Of a stretch of 64,000 nucleotides of DNA, positions 61,480 to 64,000 are shown piece by piece. This DNA is from Pantoea sp. 1.19 (GTDB lineage: Bacteria; Pseudomonadota; Gammaproteobacteria; Enterobacterales; Enterobacteriaceae). The stretch lies in assembly GCF_001922585.1 (NCBI RefSeq), contig NZ_MRBS01000010.1, positions 23,410-87,409 on the forward strand, in the 5' to 3' direction. The position numbers were made by a program, and so were the translations under genes. Each line of letters starts with the position of its first letter. Positions within the stretch are counted from its first letter, which is position 1. The notes under the pieces were generated by a model. The model saw only the letters and a list, made by a program, of their open reading frames with translations, made no database searches and was not told the DNA's origin.

Positions 61480-62934
61480 ATGCTGCGGCTGCGTCCCATT
61501 ACCCGTATTGTCGGTCTGCTAATTATTCTCTTTTCGGGCACGATGATGGTGCCCGGTTTGGTGGCGCTCATTTACCGTGATGGCGCCGGACGGGCATTCA
61601 GCCAGACGTTTTTGATGGCGTTGCTGATCGGTGCCTTGCTGTGGTGGCCCAATCGTAAACAGAAAGGAGAGCTGAAGCCGCGAGAAGGCTTTCTGATTGT
61701 GGTGCTATTCTGGGTCGTGCTGGGCAGCGTGGGGGCAATGCCCTTTATTTTCTCAGAGCAGCCTAATCTGTCAGTGACCGATGCATTCTTTGAATCCTTC
61801 TCGGGGTTGACCACCACCGGTGCCACGGTATTGACCGGACTCGACTCACTGCCGAAAGCGATTCTATTCTATCGTCAGATGCTGCAGTGGTTCGGCGGTA
61901 TGGGAATCATCGTACTGGCGGTGGCTATTCTGCCCATTCTTGGCGTCGGTGGGATGCAGCTGTACCGCGCAGAGATGCCGGGGCCGCTGAAAGACAATAA
62001 GATGCGCCCCCGCATCGCCGAGACGGCAAAAACGCTCTGGTTGATTTACGTGCTGCTGACCGTTGCCTGCGCGGCCGCGCTCTGGGGGGCAGGCATGTCA
62101 CTTTTTGATGCCATCGGCCACAGCTTCTCCACTATCGCTATCGGCGGCTTTTCAACGCATGATGCCAGCCTTGGTTTTTTCGATAGCCCGGCGATTAACA
62201 CTATTGTGGCGATCTTTTTATTGATCTCCGGTTGTAACTACGGGCTGCACTTTTCGCTGTTAACCGGCCGAAGCCTGCGGGTGTACACGCGCGATCCGGA
62301 GTTTCGCATGTTTATCGGCGTGCAGTTTGCGCTGGTGCTGATTTGTATGCTGGTTCTACTGTATCACCATACCTATGACAGCTTCTGGCAAACGCTGGAC
62401 CAAACCTTTTTCCAGGTGGTCTCCATGGCGACGACCGCCGGATTCACCTCCGACAGTTTTGCCCACTGGCCGCTGTTCTTACCGATTTTACTGCTCTGCT
62501 CCGCGTTTATTGGTGGCTGCGCCGGTTCGACCGGAGGGGGATTAAAAGTGATTCGTATCCTGCTGCTGTTTAAGCAGGGGAACCGCGAACTTAAGCGGTT
62601 AGTGCATCCGAATGCGGTGTATACCATTAAGTTGGGTCATCGCGCGCTCAATGAGCGTATCCTTGAAGCCGTGTGGGGATTCTTTTCGGCCTACGCGCTG
62701 GTGTTTTTAATTAGCATGCTGGCGATCATTGCGACCGGCGTTGATGACTTCTCCGCGTTTGCCGCTGTGGTGGCTACGCTGAATAATCTCGGGCCGGGGC
62801 TGGGTCTGGTGGCCGATAACTTCACTTCGATGAATGATGTGGCGAAATGGGTACTGATTGTTACCATGCTGTTTGGTCGTCTCGAGGTGTTCACGCTGTT
62901 AGTACTGTTTACGCCCACATTCTGGCGCGAATAA
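61480..62934 (+). CDS. trkH: Potassium uptake channel protein TrkH
   Basis: A 484-residue inner-membrane K+ translocator of the SKT superfamily that works with TrkA. It has four pore repeats; filter-loop segments are visible at GLTTTGATVLTG, ATIAIGGFSTHD-like (STIAIGGFSTHD), ATTAGFTSDS and LNNLGPGLG. AAGGAACC lies before the ATG. Confidence 0.96.
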   Translation: MLRLRPITRIVGLLIILFSGTMMVPGLVALIYRDGAGRAFSQTFLMALLIGALLWWPNRKQKGELKPREGFLIVVLFWVVLGSVGAMPFIFSEQPNLSVTDAFFESFSGLTTTGATVLTGLDSLPKAILFYRQMLQWFGGMGIIVLAVAILPILGVGGMQLYRAEMPGPLKDNKMRPRIAETAKTLWLIYVLLTVACAAALWGAGMSLFDAIGHSFSTIAIGGFSTHDASLGFFDSPAINTIVAIFLLISGCNYGLHFSLLTGRSLRVYTRDPEFRMFIGVQFALVLICMLVLLYHHTYDSFWQTLDQTFFQVVSMATTAGFTSDSFAHWPLFLPILLLCSAFIGGCAGSTGGGLKVIRILLLFKQGNRELKRLVHPNAVYTIKLGHRALNERILEAVWGFFSAYALVFLISMLAIIATGVDDFSAFAAVVATLNNLGPGLGLVADNFTSMNDVAKWVLIVTMLFGRLEVFTLLVLFTPTFWRE

Positions 62935-62949
62935 TCAATCAGGAGTTTC

Positions 62950-63492
62950 GTGAAAACATTAATCCTTTTTTCCAGCCGCGACGGACAAACGCGGGAGATC
63001 GCCGCCTTTATTGCTAACGCTTTACGCGAAGAGCACGGTATCGACAGCGATGTCATCAATCTTGCGCGCGGTGAGGCGATGAGCTGGCCCGGTTATGATC
63101 GCGTATTGATCGGCGCGTCGATCCGCTACGGGCACTTTGACCCGGCGCTGTTGAAATTTGTCAAACAGCATCTTGCAGCGCTGCAGGCGCGACACAGTGG
63201 ATTCTTCTCGGTCAATCTTACTGCGCGCAAGCCGGAGAAGCGCACGCCGCAGACCAATGCCTACACGCGCAAGTTTTTACTGAACTCGCCCTGGCAGCCT
63301 GACGCCTGTGCGGTCTTCGCCGGTGCGTTGCGCTATCCGCGCTATGGCTGGTTTGACCGCTTTATGATCCAGCTGATCATGCGTATGACCGGCGGTGAGA
63401 CTGACACAACCAAAGAAGTGGAATACACCGACTGGAGCCAGGTCAGCCGCTTTGCGCAGGAATTTGCCCAGTTAACCAGCAAAACGTCCTAA
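62950..63492 (+). CDS. hemG: Menaquinone-dependent protoporphyrinogen IX dehydrogenase
   Basis: A 180-residue flavodoxin-like enzyme that oxidises protoporphyrinogen IX to protoporphyrin IX, passing electrons to quinones. The FMN loop [11 protein letters not shown] (about 8-18), GASIRYGHF and the long insert [17 protein letters not shown] typical of HemG are present. The start is GTG behind AGGAG. The next gene is 16S rRNA, as in E. coli hemG-rrsA. Confidence 0.96.
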   Translation: MKTLILFSSRDGQTREIAAFIANALREEHGIDSDVINLARGEAMSWPGYDRVLIGASIRYGHFDPALLKFVKQHLAALQARHSGFFSVNLTARKPEKRTPQTNAYTRKFLLNSPWQPDACAVFAGALRYPRYGWFDRFMIQLIMRMTGGETDTTKEVEYTDWSQVSRFAQEFAQLTSKTS

Positions 63493-63548
63493 AAAGAGGC
63501 GGTTTGTGGAAAAAGAGAGCGGTTGGGCGTTTTTTTGCAATTAAGGGG

Positions 63549-63576
63549 TTGCGGCCCGCGGCGAACGCCCTATAAT
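63549..63576 (+). promoter_or_regulatory. rRNA operon promoter P1
   Basis: TTGCGG (63549-63554), the 16-base spacer typical of rrn P1, and TATAAT (63571-63576). The expected start A is at 63585 in CACTGACACGG, as in rrn P1 promoters. An A/T-rich UP-like stretch (63530-63545) lies upstream. Confidence 0.9.
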
Positions 63577-63673
63577 GCGCAACCACTGACACGGCACAAC
63601 GGCCTCGCGGCGGGTGCGGTGCAGAGGCCCGGGATTCACCGGCGCCGCCGGAGAAAAACTTCTGAAAAAGAGG

Positions 63674-63701
63674 TTGACTCTGAAGGAGGAAAGCGTAATA
63701 T
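63674..63701 (+). promoter_or_regulatory. rRNA operon promoter P2
   Basis: TTGACT (63674-63679), 16 bases, TAATAT (63696-63701) followed by GCGCC. Spacing from P1 is about 125 bases, as in other enterobacterial rrn operons. Confidence 0.88.
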
Positions 63702-63740
63702 GCGCCACCTCGAGTTAGCAAGCGAAAGCGCCTAACTCAC

Positions 63741-63752
63741 TGCTCTTTAACA
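63741..63752 (+). promoter_or_regulatory. rrn leader antitermination boxA
   Basis: TGCTCTTTAACA is the conserved enterobacterial boxA, the NusB/NusE binding site for ribosomal antitermination, in the leader about 130 bases before 16S. Confidence 0.9.
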
Positions 63753-63880
63753 ATTTATCAGACAATCTGTGTGGGCACTCACAGGACAGATATCAAAAGC
63801 CTTCGGGCTCAAAAATATCAAGTCTCAAGAGTGAACACGTAATTCATTACGAAGTTTAATTCTTTGAGCATCAAGCTTTT

Positions 63881-64000
63881 TAATTGAAGAGTTTGATCAT
63901 GGCTCAGATTGAACGCTGGCGGCAGGCCTAACACATGCAAGTCGAACGGTAGCACAGAGAGCTTGCTCTCGGGTGACGAGTGGCGGACGGGTGAGTAATG
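63881..64000 (+). rRNA. rrs: 16S ribosomal RNA, 5' end (partial)
   Basis: TTGAAGAGTTTGATCATGGC and the following GAACGCTGGCGGCAGGCC are the universal bacterial 16S start. The mature 5' end is placed at about 63881 by comparison with E. coli. The first 120 bases are present. GCCTAACACATGCAAGTCGA is typical of gamma-proteobacteria. The rest lies beyond the window. Confidence 0.98.

Overview
The window is chromosomal DNA from a gamma-proteobacterium of the order Enterobacterales. The backbone is nearly collinear with the E. coli stretch running from the enterobacterial common antigen (wec) operon to the first rRNA operon after hemG. A LuxI/LuxR pair of the EsaI/EsaR type (convergent and overlapping), the high GC content and the local gene gains and losses point to Erwiniaceae (Erwinia or Pantoea). 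That family call is an inference.

Layout. 1-7761: end of wecB, then wecC-wecD-wecE-wzxE-wecF-wzyE-wecG; rffG and rffH are missing from their usual place after wecC. 7879-8380: tRNA operon Arg(CCG)-His-Leu(CAG)-Pro with promoter and terminator. 8562-8986: small RNA GlmZ behind a sigma-54-type promoter with a distant GlrR-type site. 9057-13110: hemCDXY on the minus strand, divergent from cyaA (TTG start, CRP site). 15992-23381: cyaY, lptM-dapF-yigA-xerC-yigB, uvrD (LexA-like box on the start point) and corA behind a CorL-type leader peptide. 23359-27807 is the main accessory block: a frameshifted cupin gene, an unrecognised gene with a consensus SOS box, the quorum-sensing pair and an AbrB-family protein. 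27787-35291: rarD, yigI, pldA, recQ, rhtC, rhtB, pldB, yigL. 35334-37759: glpTQ, out of its usual place. 38056-44002: bioP, yehS, metR (no metE beside it, but MetJ-like boxes remain), a dienelactone hydrolase, udp with tandem CRP sites, and a tyrosine-phosphatase-like gene. 44003-52800: rmuC (LexA-like box upstream), ubiE-ubiJ-ubiB, tatABC, tatD, a Pseudomonas-type hemB, rfaH. 53655-63492: ubiD-fre, fadBA with a FadR-like operator, pepQ-yigZ-trkH-hemG. 63549-64000: rrn promoters P1 and P2, boxA and the first 120 bases of 16S rRNA.

How the parts fit. Envelope biogenesis is prominent (common antigen, RfaH, Tat export, PldA/PldB, GlmZ control of amino-sugar supply). Haem synthesis is represented three times (hemCD, hemB, hemG) and ubiquinone synthesis by four genes. 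Global regulation is readable in the DNA: CRP-like sites at cyaA, glpT/bioP and udp; a FadR-like site at fadB; MetJ-like boxes at metR; and three LexA-type boxes (uvrD, the unknown gene at 23772-24260, rmuC). The most novel spot is 23359-26760, where a possible SOS-controlled unknown operon lies next to a quorum-sensing module. All function calls rest on recognised protein families, motifs and gene order read by eye; no database search was run.
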